64,000 bases of DNA from Agrobacterium vitis (GTDB taxonomy: Bacteria > Pseudomonadota > Alphaproteobacteria > Rhizobiales > Rhizobiaceae). Numbering within the stretch: position 1 is the stretch's first letter; every line of letters begins with the position of its first letter. The DNA lies in NCBI RefSeq assembly GCF_014926405.1, contig NZ_JACXXJ020000002.1:1-64000 (forward strand), given 5' to 3'. Made by a program: the position numbers and the translations under genes. Positions 28,070 through 37,367 of this stretch are shown piece after piece. The notes under the pieces were generated by a model. It was not told where the DNA came from and did not search any database. It saw only the letters and a program-made list of their open reading frames with translations.

Positions 28070-30106
28070 TCAGCTCCGGGTCATGAGAATTGCGCCAAAG
28101 GCTCCGACGCGGGCAACGAACTCTGGCGGAACGACGATCGTCGCATCACGCTGCTCGATGACGGCCGGCCCCTGGATCGCATCGTTGGGGGTGAGAGATG
28201 CGCGATCGAAGACGCGTACCTCGGGAATGAGTTTGTTGTGGAAGCGCATCGAACGAACCGTTTTGAGCGCACCGCCAGCCCCGAACGTTTCCGGTGTTGT
28301 GGGCTGAGGTATCGACATCGATCCACGCACGCGCATGCGCAGGTCGACGAACTCGACTGGCGCCGCTTTGTCGGCATGGCTGTAGATGCGTTCGTGCTCT
28401 TGGTGGAAGGCGGCATGCATTGCGGCAATGTCGTGCGCTTCGATCGCCGTATCCGGCAGCCGCACGTCGACCTGGAAGGACTGCCCGACGTAGCGCATCT
28501 CGGCCCAGCACTCGAACGTTTTCGACACGAGACGCTCCGGCGGTGCCTGCCGCGATAACCATTCGGCTCCCTGCTCGCGAAGGACCTGAAACTTCTTCGC
28601 GATGAGAGAACCATCGATATCAAGGCCGTGGACGGTTTCGAGCGCGTCGTTGCTCAAATCAGAGACAAGGCCCCCGAGGGCACAGAATACGGAAGGTGTC
28701 GCCGGCACAAGAACGCGGTTCACGCCGATCTCGGCCGCAAGGAGCGGCCCCTGGATCGCGCCAGCTCCGCCGTAAACGAGCACCGTCAGATCTTCGGGAT
28801 CGACGCCCTGGCGTGCGAGATAAGGCAAGACACCGGCCACCATGTTCGAGCTTGCGACGGTGACGCACATTTCCGCGGCGCTGAGCACGTCCGTCTTGAG
28901 AGTCTCCGCAATCGGCGCCATAGCGCGTTCGGCGGCATGACGATCGAGCAGCATATCGCCGCCAAGAAGGGCTTCAGGCAAATAGCCCGCAAGTAAAAAG
29001 GCATCGGTCAGCGTGGGTTCCGTGCCGCCTCGGCTGAAGCAGGCAGGGCCAGGATAGGACCCAGCACTGCGCGGGCCGATACGCAACACCCCGCCATCAA
29101 TCGTGACGACCGAACCGCCGCCTGCGCCGATCGCCTCGATGCTGGTAACTGGCATGACAACCGGAAACTCACCCACCTCGGCCGAAGTCGAGGTCAGAGC
29201 TTCGCCATCGCGCACGAGCGAGATGTCAGTGCTGGTGCCACCCATGTCCATGGTGAGGATGTTGTGTTCGCCCAAGGCGCGGCCGAGATATTGCACAGCC
29301 GTCACGCCAGACGCCGGACCCGACAGAAGCGTATGGACGGGGAAGTTGCGCGCCTCACTGGCGGCCATCGCACCACCGTTCGAGCGTGTGACGAAAAGTT
29401 GCGACCCTGGCAACCGTTCAGCCACATAAGTTTCGACCGCACCGATATACTCGTTCATCCGGCGCTTCACGAAAGCGTTGAGCACACTGACGATCGCTCT
29501 TTCGTATTCTCCGATCCGCGGCCAGATCTCGCTGGACAGGCTGACCTCGGCATCTTCGCCGACCGCTTTACGGATAGCCCGCGCGACCGCTTGTTCATGC
29601 TGCGGGTTGGCGTAGCTGTGAAGCAGCGCGACCGCATAGCCGGCAGCACCTGCGTCGGCTGCACGACGGGCAAGTGCCTCGACTGCGGCCTCGTCGATCG
29701 AGGTTCGAACCAAGCCGCCGCGCAGCAGGCGTTCCTCAACCTCGAAAACCATCTCGCGATCGATCAGCGGCCTGGTTCGGATCTCGAACAGGTTCAGAGG
29801 GTTGCGGACGCCGATCCGCTGCAGTTCGAGCAGATCCCTGTATCCCTTCGTTACGAAGAACGCGATCTTCGGGCCTTTTCGCTCGATTACGGCATTCGTG
29901 CTGACCGTGGTGCCGTGCATGACGAAGGCTGCCTCGCCCGGCTCGGGCGCGAGCCGTTCCAGTAGTTTTTCGAATCCCTCGCGGAAACCGTTTTCGAAAG
30001 CGGGAGGAGTCGAAGGTACCTTCAGAGTGACGATCCTGTCCTCTCCTTCACGCCACCCGCAAAAATCTGTGAACGTCCCACCGATATCAACGCCGATTCT
30101 AAGCAT
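28070..30106 (-). CDS. hyuA: Hydantoinase A / 5-oxoprolinase family subunit
   Basis: A HyuA-type protein of 678 residues. It has the ASKHA nucleotide-binding opening RIGVDIGGTFTDFCGW, an MHGTTVSTNAVIERKG segment, TRSNGGAMAASEA, LTMDMGGTSTDISLV and IGAGGGSV, all typical of HyuA. It forms the ATP-using half of an N-methylhydantoinase/5-oxoprolinase-like enzyme with HyuB. First gene of hyuAB, divergent from noxB. A strong palindrome lies about 155 bases upstream. No frame break is seen. Confidence 0.9.
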   Translation of the reverse strand: MLRIGVDIGGTFTDFCGWREGEDRIVTLKVPSTPPAFENGFREGFEKLLERLAPEPGEAAFVMHGTTVSTNAVIERKGPKIAFFVTKGYRDLLELQRIGVRNPLNLFEIRTRPLIDREMVFEVEERLLRGGLVRTSIDEAAVEALARRAADAGAAGYAVALLHSYANPQHEQAVARAIRKAVGEDAEVSLSSEIWPRIGEYERAIVSVLNAFVKRRMNEYIGAVETYVAERLPGSQLFVTRSNGGAMAASEARNFPVHTLLSGPASGVTAVQYLGRALGEHNILTMDMGGTSTDISLVRDGEALTSTSAEVGEFPVVMPVTSIEAIGAGGGSVVTIDGGVLRIGPRSAGSYPGPACFSRGGTEPTLTDAFLLAGYLPEALLGGDMLLDRHAAERAMAPIAETLKTDVLSAAEMCVTVASSNMVAGVLPYLARQGVDPEDLTVLVYGGAGAIQGPLLAAEIGVNRVLVPATPSVFCALGGLVSDLSNDALETVHGLDIDGSLIAKKFQVLREQGAEWLSRQAPPERLVSKTFECWAEMRYVGQSFQVDVRLPDTAIEAHDIAAMHAAFHQEHERIYSHADKAAPVEFVDLRMRVRGSMSIPQPTTPETFGAGGALKTVRSMRFHNKLIPEVRVFDRASLTPNDAIQGPAVIEQRDATIVVPPEFVARVGAFGAILMTRS

Positions 30107-30260
30107 CTGCCGCTCACCCTCGCTTCTTCAGTTGGTCGGCCTGCGGGGTATTTCGATCTATTCTGATCTGCATGAAACCTGTCTCCGTCCTGGAATGATC
30201 ATCGCGATATTTCAGCGATGAATACGCTGCTCACTCCGCTTGGAGAATTTGCATATCCCA

Positions 30261-30289
30261 CCGATTGATTGGCAACGGCAATCAATCGG
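30261..30289. promoter_or_regulatory. Strong palindrome upstream of hyuA
   Basis: CCGATTGATTG and CAATCAATCGG are perfect 11-base inverted arms around GCAACGG. The site is about 155 bases upstream of the hyuA start and 95 bases from the NocR-type box. The size fits a dimeric repressor or activator operator. Which protein binds is unknown. Confidence 0.6.
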
Positions 30290-30385
30290 AACGGATGAGA
30301 CTCGCCTGCTTTATAGAAACTGAGGGCGACGAAGGTGACTGAGATCTCGTCCTGTCGCTCGCGACGGCCCTAGGACCATGCCGCC

Positions 30386-30444
30386 TTCATAACATTTGAA
30401 CATCGCCGTATGCCTATTACTGCCCTTGTAGCATGGACGGCAAC
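30386..30444. promoter_or_regulatory. NocR-type operator at noxB
   Basis: This segment aligns without gaps to the nocR-nocP operator over 59 bases, including TATTACTGCCCTTG and the flanks CATAACAT and ATGGA-GGCAA. It has the same orientation relative to the downstream gene (noxB here, nocP there). NocR is known to control both promoters in nopaline plasmids. Confidence 0.8.
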
Positions 30445-30708
30445 GCCTTATCCCTAAGCTGGAAGGCAAGAATTCCAAGATAGCCAGATCTGCAATCGAC
30501 CCGCTTCACATGGTGATCATCTGTTCAAGACTGATGAAACCGAAGCAAAGAAGGTCCTCAAAACTTGGCCGTCAAACGGCGACAGCTGGACACACTGTAT
30601 AGCCGACCGCACGAGGATTGAAGGATGCGTCTGGCTCACTGGGGGCTAATGGCCACGGATCGAACGTTTCGCCCGGGCACGGAAGCCTTCGTATTGTGAG
30701 AAGGTTAA

Positions 30709-31827
30709 ATGGATCACGAGTTCGAGACGGCCATTGTTGGCGGCGGCGTAGTGGGCGCCGCAATTGGATACGGGTTAGCCAAGTTGGGGCGCCGGGTGAT
30801 CATCATCGATGGCGCGGACGATGCGCTGCGTGCGTCCCGAACAAATTTCGGCCTGATCTGGGTTCAAGGCAAGGGCGACGAATATCCTGAATATCATCGC
30901 ATCACGCGGCAAAGCGCTGAGCTGTGGCCAGGTTTTGCCTCCGAGTTGAAAGAGCTGACCGGTGTCGACGTAGAGTACCGCCGCAACGGTGGTTTGCTCT
31001 TTTGTGTGTCGGAAGCTCAGGCGGAAGAAGAAAAAGCCATCGGCGAGAAGATGGCTGCCATTCATCCTGACTATCGTTTCGAGATGCTGGAGCGCTCGCG
31101 CCTTGAGCGCATGCTTCCCGACATCCGTCTCGGGCCGAAGGTGTGTTCAGCGTCGTTCAGTCATATGGACGGTGACGTCAATCCTCTCCTGGTCCTTCGC
31201 GCTTTGCTGGAGGGATTTGTGCGCCTCGGTGGAACCTTGGTGACGGGCGAACACGTCGACAGCATCGCGCCCACGCTTGGTGGCTTCCGACTGGCAACGG
31301 ATGGCCTCACGATAGAAGCGGAGCGGGTGATTATTGCAGCGGGAAATGACTCCATGGCTTTTGCCAAGAGCCTGGACCTTCCACTTCTGCTCGTTCCGGA
31401 AAAGGGGCAGCTTCTCATCACGGAACGGGTCGCCCCGGTATTTCCTTACGCCGCCAGCGGTATTCGTCAGACTATGACGGGCACGTTTCAGCTCGGCGTT
31501 ACGAATGAACGTGTGGGCCGGTCTACCGATGTGACAGCTGGCGGCGCACGTCATATCGCCAATCGCGCGATCAGTGTGATGCCTGACGTCGGCGCGTTGC
31601 GTGTCATAAGGCAATGGGCGGGACTCCGCGTGCTGACCCCGGATGGGGTGCCGGTCTACGATCGGTCGCGGCGATACCCCGGCATCCATGTCGTCGCATG
31701 CCATTCCGGCGTCACCCTTGCCGCTCTGCATGCGGGTCCTTTTGCCGAATGGTTGGCAGCCGATGGAAGGGAGCCATCCTACGACGCTTTCCGCGGCAGC
31801 AGATTCAAGATGGGGATCGCGGCGTGA
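30709..31827 (+). CDS. noxB: Nopaline oxidase subunit NoxB (FAD-dependent)
   Basis: NoxB, 372 residues, a DAO-family FAD oxidoreductase. The dinucleotide fold is at the N-terminus (AIVGGGVVGAAIGYGLAKLG). With NoxA it cleaves nopaline oxidatively to arginine and 2-oxoglutarate. AGAAGG lies five bases before the ATG. The stop overlaps the start of a small ferredoxin-like gene, giving a noxB-small-noxA order like other opine oxidases and three-subunit amino-acid dehydrogenases. Confidence 0.92.
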   Translation: MDHEFETAIVGGGVVGAAIGYGLAKLGRRVIIIDGADDALRASRTNFGLIWVQGKGDEYPEYHRITRQSAELWPGFASELKELTGVDVEYRRNGGLLFCVSEAQAEEEKAIGEKMAAIHPDYRFEMLERSRLERMLPDIRLGPKVCSASFSHMDGDVNPLLVLRALLEGFVRLGGTLVTGEHVDSIAPTLGGFRLATDGLTIEAERVIIAAGNDSMAFAKSLDLPLLLVPEKGQLLITERVAPVFPYAASGIRQTMTGTFQLGVTNERVGRSTDVTAGGARHIANRAISVMPDVGALRVIRQWAGLRVLTPDGVPVYDRSRRYPGIHVVACHSGVTLAALHAGPFAEWLAADGREPSYDAFRGSRFKMGIAA

Positions 31828-32117
31828 CGAGTGAAGTTCTCTTTCCCTCCGGCCCAAGCGTGGAAATCACCATCGACGGTCGAACTGTGACCGCTCGTGA
31901 TGGGGAGCCTCTGGCCGCCGTCTTTCTGCGTCTGGACGACATCCATACGCGGACCTCCTTTCCTTCCGCCCAGCCCAGGGCGCCCTACTGCATGATGGGC
32001 GTCTGTTTCGAATGTATCGTGTACATCGAAGACATCGGCACGATCCGAAGCTGTCAGCAAGCGGTTCAAGCCGGCATGAGGGTCGAACGCCATGACCATC
32101 CGAAGAGGCTGAAATGA
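31824..32117 (+). CDS. (2Fe-2S) ferredoxin-like subunit of nopaline oxidase
   Basis: A 97-residue protein with the ferredoxin pattern: FPSGPSVEITIDG, then CMMGVCFECIV and a distal cysteine in IRSCQQA. It is the small iron-sulfur subunit of the opine oxidase/hydrogen-cyanide-synthase A type. The GTG start overlaps the noxB stop and its own stop overlaps the noxA ATG, so the three are tightly coupled. Confidence 0.88.
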   Translation: MTSEVLFPSGPSVEITIDGRTVTARDGEPLAAVFLRLDDIHTRTSFPSAQPRAPYCMMGVCFECIVYIEDIGTIRSCQQAVQAGMRVERHDHPKRLK

Positions 32118-33532
32118 ACCATCATTCGAGCGCCGACCTGTTGATCGTCGGAGCCGGCCCCGCTGGCATTGCCGCCGCGAGGCGCGCTGTGCGCGGCGGT
32201 CTGTCCGTCATCCTGCTGGATTCGCAATCACAGCCTGGAGGTCAGATCTGGCGCAATGCCGGCCGCAACGCGACGAGCCCGGTCATAAACGTTCTGGGGG
32301 CGGAATATCGACGCGGTATCCGGCAAATCGAAGCATTCCTGGCCTGCGGCGCCGACTACATTCCGGAGGCTCAGGTAAGCAGGCTCAGCCAGGGTTGGAC
32401 GGTGGAATATGTAAAGGGTGGAGAAATTCGTTCTGTCATGGGACGGCATCTCTTGCTCGCTATGGGCGCACAGGAACGCCCGGTTCCGTTCACCGGCTGG
32501 ACGCTACCCGGCATCATGACGGTCGGCGCCGCACAGATTCTCCTTAAGACGGCGGGCCAACTGCCACGGGGGCCAGTTGCCGTGGTCGGGAGCGGACCTC
32601 TTCCCCTACTATACATGCAGCAGATGCGGCTCGCCGGGACAAAGCCCGTCGCTTATCTCGATACGACCCCTCGGGGTCTCATCAGCCGTTCGCTGCGCGG
32701 TTTTCGCGGGGCGCTAAAGGAGCCCGGCCAAATCCTGAAAGGGATTGCCTGGTTACCGCAGTTCAGTGGCGTTCGGCACGTACGCAACGTGGTCAAAATC
32801 AGCGCCGAAGGAAGCGGACGACTGGAAACTGTACGGTTCGAAACTTCAAACGGCAGGTCCGACCGATTGGAGGTCAAATCCCTTCTTGTACACGAGGGGC
32901 TGGTGCCAAGCCATCAGTTGGCCGTGTCGGTCGGCGCGCAACTGATGTGGGATGTCGGCCAGTCAGCGTTCCGGCTTGAGCGCGACGAGTGGATGAACGC
33001 AGGTCCGGACGGACTGTACATAGCCGGGGACGGTGCTCGGATCGGCGGCGCCGTCAATGCCGAGATCGAAGGAGAGATCGCCGCGACCGGTATCCTTCTT
33101 CGTGACGGCGCCCTGACGGCCGCTCAGGCGGATGCCGAGACAAAACCGCTAAGGGCACATCATGCCGGGCAAAAGGCGTTCCGGCGATTTCTGGATGGAG
33201 TCTATCCGCCGAATATTGCGCGGACCCAGCCGGACGACGCAACGATCGTCTGCCGGTGCGAAGAGTTGAGCGCGGGCGTGTTGAGGGAAGCTGCTGTCCG
33301 TGGCGCTTGCCGAGGCCCTAACCAGCTGAAGAGTTTTACACGCGCGGGCATGGGTCCCTGTCAGGGAAGGCAGTGCGGCTACCCGGTGCACGAACTGGTG
33401 AAGTCCGTCGCCGGTCTGACCGCTGGCGAGGTCGGCCTATTCAATCCGCGGCCTCCCTTCGTTCCCTTAACGGTATCGATGCTTGCAGCTCAGCAGGCCG
33501 AGGAAGTCGTTTCAGCGTCGACACATGAGTGA
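32114..33532 (+). CDS. noxA: Nopaline oxidase subunit NoxA (FAD, Fe-S)
   Basis: NoxA, 472 residues. Two dinucleotide-binding motifs are visible (LIVGAGPAGIAAARRAV near residue 10, VAVVGSGPLPLLYM near 155). A C-terminal cysteine cluster (TIVCRCEELSAG, GMGPCQGRQCGY) fits a BFD-like (2Fe-2S) domain. It is the large subunit of nopaline oxidase. ATG overlaps the small subunit stop; the arginase gene follows. Confidence 0.92.
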   Translation: MNHHSSADLLIVGAGPAGIAAARRAVRGGLSVILLDSQSQPGGQIWRNAGRNATSPVINVLGAEYRRGIRQIEAFLACGADYIPEAQVSRLSQGWTVEYVKGGEIRSVMGRHLLLAMGAQERPVPFTGWTLPGIMTVGAAQILLKTAGQLPRGPVAVVGSGPLPLLYMQQMRLAGTKPVAYLDTTPRGLISRSLRGFRGALKEPGQILKGIAWLPQFSGVRHVRNVVKISAEGSGRLETVRFETSNGRSDRLEVKSLLVHEGLVPSHQLAVSVGAQLMWDVGQSAFRLERDEWMNAGPDGLYIAGDGARIGGAVNAEIEGEIAATGILLRDGALTAAQADAETKPLRAHHAGQKAFRRFLDGVYPPNIARTQPDDATIVCRCEELSAGVLREAAVRGACRGPNQLKSFTRAGMGPCQGRQCGYPVHELVKSVAGLTAGEVGLFNPRPPFVPLTVSMLAAQQAEEVVSASTHE

Positions 33533-33612
33533 TCGTTCGGCCATCGCCACAGCGTGGTGACCAAAGGTGCAGTCAAGAAATGAACGCCTCGCGGCGTCGC
33601 AAGGAGAATGAG

Positions 33613-34536
33613 TTGAAGACGTGCCAAATCCTGGGAGCCCCCGTTCAAAGCGGCGCATCCCAACCCGGATGCCTGATGGGGCCTGATGCTTTTCGGACTG
33701 CCGGCTTGTCGCGAGCTTTGACGGAACTGGGCTGGGCCGTCACTGATCTCGGAGATGCGACGCCGACGGCGGAGCCCGAAATCAGTCACACCAATTCCGC
33801 TGTTAAGAACCTCGACGCTATGGTGGGATGGACGCGCAGTCTCTCCAAAAAAGCGCTGGAGATGGCCCGCAGCTGCGATCTTCCGGTTTTTCTCGGCGGC
33901 GATCACTCAATGTCTGCCGGCACCGTTTCCGGGGTGGCCGAACGAGCGGCCGAACTCGACAAGGAGCAATTCGTCCTCTGGCTGGACGCGCACGCAGACC
34001 TGCATACCCTACACACGACTGCAAGCGGCAATCTTCATGGCACGCCGGTCGCCTACTATACGGGCCAGCCTGGCTTCGAAGGGCTACCGCCGCTGGCCGC
34101 GCCTGTGGATCCCCGCAACGTATCCATGATGGGGATTCGCTCGGTCGACCCGGAAGAAAGGCGCCGGGTTGCCGAGATCGGTATCGAAGTCGCCGACATG
34201 CGGGTTCTGGACGAGCAAGGCGTCGTACGCCCGCTCGGCGTCTTTCTTGACCGCGTGAGCAAGGCCAAGGGCAGATTGCACGTCAGCCTCGACGTCGACT
34301 TCCTCGATCCCGGGATTGCGCCGGCGGTGGGCACCACGGTTCCGGGCGGGGCGACTTTCCGAGAGGCACACCTCATCATGGAGATGCTCCATGACAGCGG
34401 TCTCGTCACCTCGCTCGACCTTGCGGAGCTCAATCCGTTTCTGGACGAGCGAGGACGTACGGCCCGACTGATGACCGATCTTGCCGCGAGCCTGTTCGGC
34501 CGGCGCGTGTTCGACAGGGTGACAACAGCATTTTGA
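33613..34536 (+). CDS. arc: Arginase
   Basis: Arginase, 307 residues from a TTG preceded by AAGGAG at six bases; an ATG eleven codons upstream would add a basic stretch with a weaker site. Manganese ligand motifs are intact: [13 protein letters not shown] and SLDVDFLDP. It splits the arginine released from nopaline into ornithine and urea. It follows noxA and precedes odh and ocd, as in other nopaline plasmids. Confidence 0.92.
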   Translation: MKTCQILGAPVQSGASQPGCLMGPDAFRTAGLSRALTELGWAVTDLGDATPTAEPEISHTNSAVKNLDAMVGWTRSLSKKALEMARSCDLPVFLGGDHSMSAGTVSGVAERAAELDKEQFVLWLDAHADLHTLHTTASGNLHGTPVAYYTGQPGFEGLPPLAAPVDPRNVSMMGIRSVDPEERRRVAEIGIEVADMRVLDEQGVVRPLGVFLDRVSKAKGRLHVSLDVDFLDPGIAPAVGTTVPGGATFREAHLIMEMLHDSGLVTSLDLAELNPFLDERGRTARLMTDLAASLFGRRVFDRVTTAF

Positions 34537-34611
34537 CCACCGGGTGTGGCCCGGTGCGATCGAGGTTTGCCTCTCGCATCGAGACGACCCTTCGAAACCA
34601 GGAGGAAGAAG

Positions 34612-35694
34612 ATGAAGGTTGGAATCGCCGGAGCAGGATCGATCGGCATTGGGTATGCGGCGTTCCTCTTGCAGAATGGACATGAGCCATTGATCTGGTC
34701 GCGTTCACGCGAAAGAACTGCTGCTTTCTCTGCCGGCGCACCGGTGAAGATCACGGGTGCGATCAGCACGGAGTTCCACCCGCATATCTGCACGAACGCC
34801 CAGGAATTGGCCGAAGCCGATGTGATCGTGCTGGCGCTGCCCGCCTATGGTCACCGCTTTGTTCTCGACGCTCTTCTGCCGCACCTCAGCGCACGTCATT
34901 CGGTGATCATCAGCGCCCATCTTTCCTTTGCGGCGCTCTACCTCGCCAAAGGGTTGGCCGAGCGTGGAATCGAGATCCCAATCACGGCATGGAGCACAAC
35001 TGTGCTGACATGCAAGCCGCGGGAGGCGGATACGTTCAACATCGGCGCCATCCGGGCAAAGGTCGATATGGCGACCGTGCCGGCACGTTTCGCAGGACGG
35101 GCGCACGACACCTGTGTCGCTCTGTTCGGTGATCGCTTCGACGTGAAGGACGATATCCTCACGATCGCATTGAGCAATCTCAATCCCCAGGACCATATGG
35201 GCATCGCGCTGTGCAATCTGTCACGTATCGAGCGAGCTGAGGAATGGGGTCAGAACACCAACGTCACGCCTGCCGTCGGCCGCTTCCTTGAGGCGCTCGA
35301 TCTGGAGAGGTTGGCAATCGCTTCCGCCTTCGGCAAGACGGTCCGATCCACCTTCGATCACTTCCGATTGTCGTTCGACATATCCGGCCAATCCGTTTCG
35401 GAAATATCGTCGATCCTGGTCGAGCGCGGAAGCGACCCGGCAGGCCCAAAGAGCGTTGATACTCGCTACGTGCTCGAAGACGTTCCCTTTGGTCTGATCC
35501 CCACCCTGCATTTGGCAAAAGCAGCCGGCGTATCGGCGCCTTTGCATGAAAGCGGCGTGCGAATTTTAAGCGCCTGCTACGGACGCGACTTTTCCGAAGA
35601 AAACGACCTGCTTCCAGACCTCGGCCCGCTGGATCTGCCCACGCTCAAGAAACGGGTAGTTACCGGGTACGCGATCACGGCCGAACCCGTGTGA
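34612..35694 (+). CDS. odh: NAD/NADP octopine/nopaline dehydrogenase family protein
   Basis: A 360-residue dehydrogenase with a Rossmann start ([20 protein letters not shown]). It is of the opine dehydrogenase family, distantly related to the nos product in this window. AGGAGG precedes the ATG. In nopaline catabolic regions a gene at this position is called odh (ornithine dehydrogenase in some annotations); the substrate cannot be read from sequence. It lies between arc and ocd. Confidence 0.8.
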   Translation: MKVGIAGAGSIGIGYAAFLLQNGHEPLIWSRSRERTAAFSAGAPVKITGAISTEFHPHICTNAQELAEADVIVLALPAYGHRFVLDALLPHLSARHSVIISAHLSFAALYLAKGLAERGIEIPITAWSTTVLTCKPREADTFNIGAIRAKVDMATVPARFAGRAHDTCVALFGDRFDVKDDILTIALSNLNPQDHMGIALCNLSRIERAEEWGQNTNVTPAVGRFLEALDLERLAIASAFGKTVRSTFDHFRLSFDISGQSVSEISSILVERGSDPAGPKSVDTRYVLEDVPFGLIPTLHLAKAAGVSAPLHESGVRILSACYGRDFSEENDLLPDLGPLDLPTLKKRVVTGYAITAEPV

Positions 35695-35741
35695 TCGGGG
35701 CTCGTCCGGCAGTCTATCAAACCAATAAAGGGGGCCAAAAG

Positions 35742-36803
35742 ATGCCAGCAATTGCCAACCTCAACATCGTTCCGTTCATCAGTGTTGAAAACATGATGGA
35801 TTTGGCGGTCAGCACCGGGATCGAGAACTTCCTTGTTCAACTGGCCGGCTATATTGAAGAAGATTTCCGGCGCTGGGAAAGCTTTGACAAGATTCCACGC
35901 ATCGCATCGCATTCGCGGGACGGCGTGATTGAACTCATGCCGACGAGCGACGGCACGCTCTACGGCTTTAAATATGTCAACGGCCATCCGAAAAACACGA
36001 AGTCGGGACGCCAGACGGTGACCGCGTTCGGCGTGCTCTCCGATGTCGATAGCGGCTATCCGCTGCTGCTGTCGGAAATGACAATCCTGACGGCCTTGCG
36101 AACGGCCGCGACCTCCGCGATCGCGGCAAAGTATCTGGCCCGTAAAGATGCGCGCACGATGGCGCTGATCGGCAACGGTGCCCAGAGCGAATTCCAGGCG
36201 CTCGCCTTCAAGGCGCTGCTCGGTATCGATCGGATACGGCTTTACGATATCGACCGGGAGGCGACTGCTCGCTGCAGCCGCAATCTCCAGCGGTTCGGGT
36301 TTCAGATCGAGGCCTGCACATCCGCCGAACAGGCGGTGGAAGGCGCGGACATCATCACGACCGTAACCGCCGACAAGAACAACGCTACGATCCTGAGTGA
36401 CAATATGATAGGCCCCGGCGTCCACATCAACGGTGTCGGCGGAGACTGCCCGGGCAAGACCGAGATGCACCGCGATATCTTGCTGCGTTCGGATATTTTC
36501 GTGGAGTTTCCGCCACAGACCCGGATTGAAGGCGAGATCCAGCAACTCGCGCCAGATCATCCTGTGACGGAACTTTGGCGCGTGATGACTGGCCAGGACG
36601 TCGGCCGAAAGAGCGACAAGCAAATCACGCTTTTCGACAGCGTCGGATTTGCGATCGAGGATTTTTCGGCGCTGCGCTACGTCCGCGACCGCGTTGAGGG
36701 ATCAAGCCACAGCAGCCCACTCGACCTTCTAGCCGACCCAGACGAGCCAAGGGATCTTTTCGGAATGCTGCTCCGGCGGCAAGCCCTGCTGGCCGCGTCC
36801 TGA
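35742..36803 (+). CDS. ocd: Ornithine cyclodeaminase
   Basis: Ornithine cyclodeaminase, 353 residues, mu-crystallin family. It converts L-ornithine to proline and ammonia with tightly bound NAD. The nucleotide site LIGNGAQSEFQALAF is at about residue 140; DVDSGYPLLLSEM and GVGGDCPGKTEM are typical. The ATG at MPAIANLNIVPFIS is chosen over an upstream in-frame start that overlaps odh. It finishes the nopaline-arginine-ornithine-proline route. Confidence 0.93.
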   Translation: MPAIANLNIVPFISVENMMDLAVSTGIENFLVQLAGYIEEDFRRWESFDKIPRIASHSRDGVIELMPTSDGTLYGFKYVNGHPKNTKSGRQTVTAFGVLSDVDSGYPLLLSEMTILTALRTAATSAIAAKYLARKDARTMALIGNGAQSEFQALAFKALLGIDRIRLYDIDREATARCSRNLQRFGFQIEACTSAEQAVEGADIITTVTADKNNATILSDNMIGPGVHINGVGGDCPGKTEMHRDILLRSDIFVEFPPQTRIEGEIQQLAPDHPVTELWRVMTGQDVGRKSDKQITLFDSVGFAIEDFSALRYVRDRVEGSSHSSPLDLLADPDEPRDLFGMLLRRQALLAAS

Positions 36804-36821
36804 ACTGGGAAGACACTCACC

Positions 36822-37082
36822 ATGACACCTTCGCCTGAGAATTCGACACAAGCGCTCTCGCCTCATCGCGATCGTGCATCTGTTCTCGGCGAGGTTCATG
36901 CGCGCCCGTTTCGCCCGATCGAAACGCCAGCTCGTCTTGCCCATTTTGCGTTTCAATCCGTAGAGCCTGATAGGGATGCGGAGCGCACGATACTGTCGGC
37001 TTTTTGCGAGGAAAAGGGCCACGGGCCTATTCCGGCCCACGCTCGACATCACCGCGTGTCATTCGGGCCTGAAACTCCTTGA
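36822..37082 (+). pseudogene. Truncated DUF3422-like fragment
   Basis: An 86-residue frame with RASVLGEVHARPFRPIETPARLAHFAF, which resembles the N-terminus of DUF3422 proteins (usually over 400 residues). Nothing of the rest of the family is visible downstream. It sits just after ocd and before the acc promoter region and is probably a remnant. Confidence 0.5.
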
Positions 37083-37367
37083 CCGCCTTGCGAATGGCGA
37101 AGCATTGGGAACCCAAGACTAAGTGCTCGCCTAATGCCACTCTGAGACCGCGCCCGCGAGGAGTGATTGAATGCCTAACACTCTCAGATAAATTTATCCT
37201 TCAGAACGTGAACGATATCGCTCATTCTGAGGCAGATTAGCGCACTGCAGCATCGAATTGGTGCCCCGCAAAATACAATGTACTTACGTTGCATGCCGTT
37301 TTCGTCATATGGGTGTCATCTAGGGTAGATAGATAACGCTCACACATGAACGAGAAACGTCATTACC
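37083..37367. promoter_or_regulatory. accR upstream region
   Basis: About 285 bases without a gene, AT-richer than flanks, holding imperfect dyads such as GAACGATATCGCTC. In nopaline plasmids AccR represses its own operon from this region. I could not fix an operator. Confidence 0.4.

Larger units (their letters stand above)
30107..30708. promoter_or_regulatory. hyuA-noxB divergent control region
   Basis: About 600 bases without a supported gene between hyuA (minus) and noxB (plus). It holds an 11-bp-arm palindrome nearer hyuA and a copy of the nocP operator nearer noxB, both listed separately. No other clear element was seen. Confidence 0.6.
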
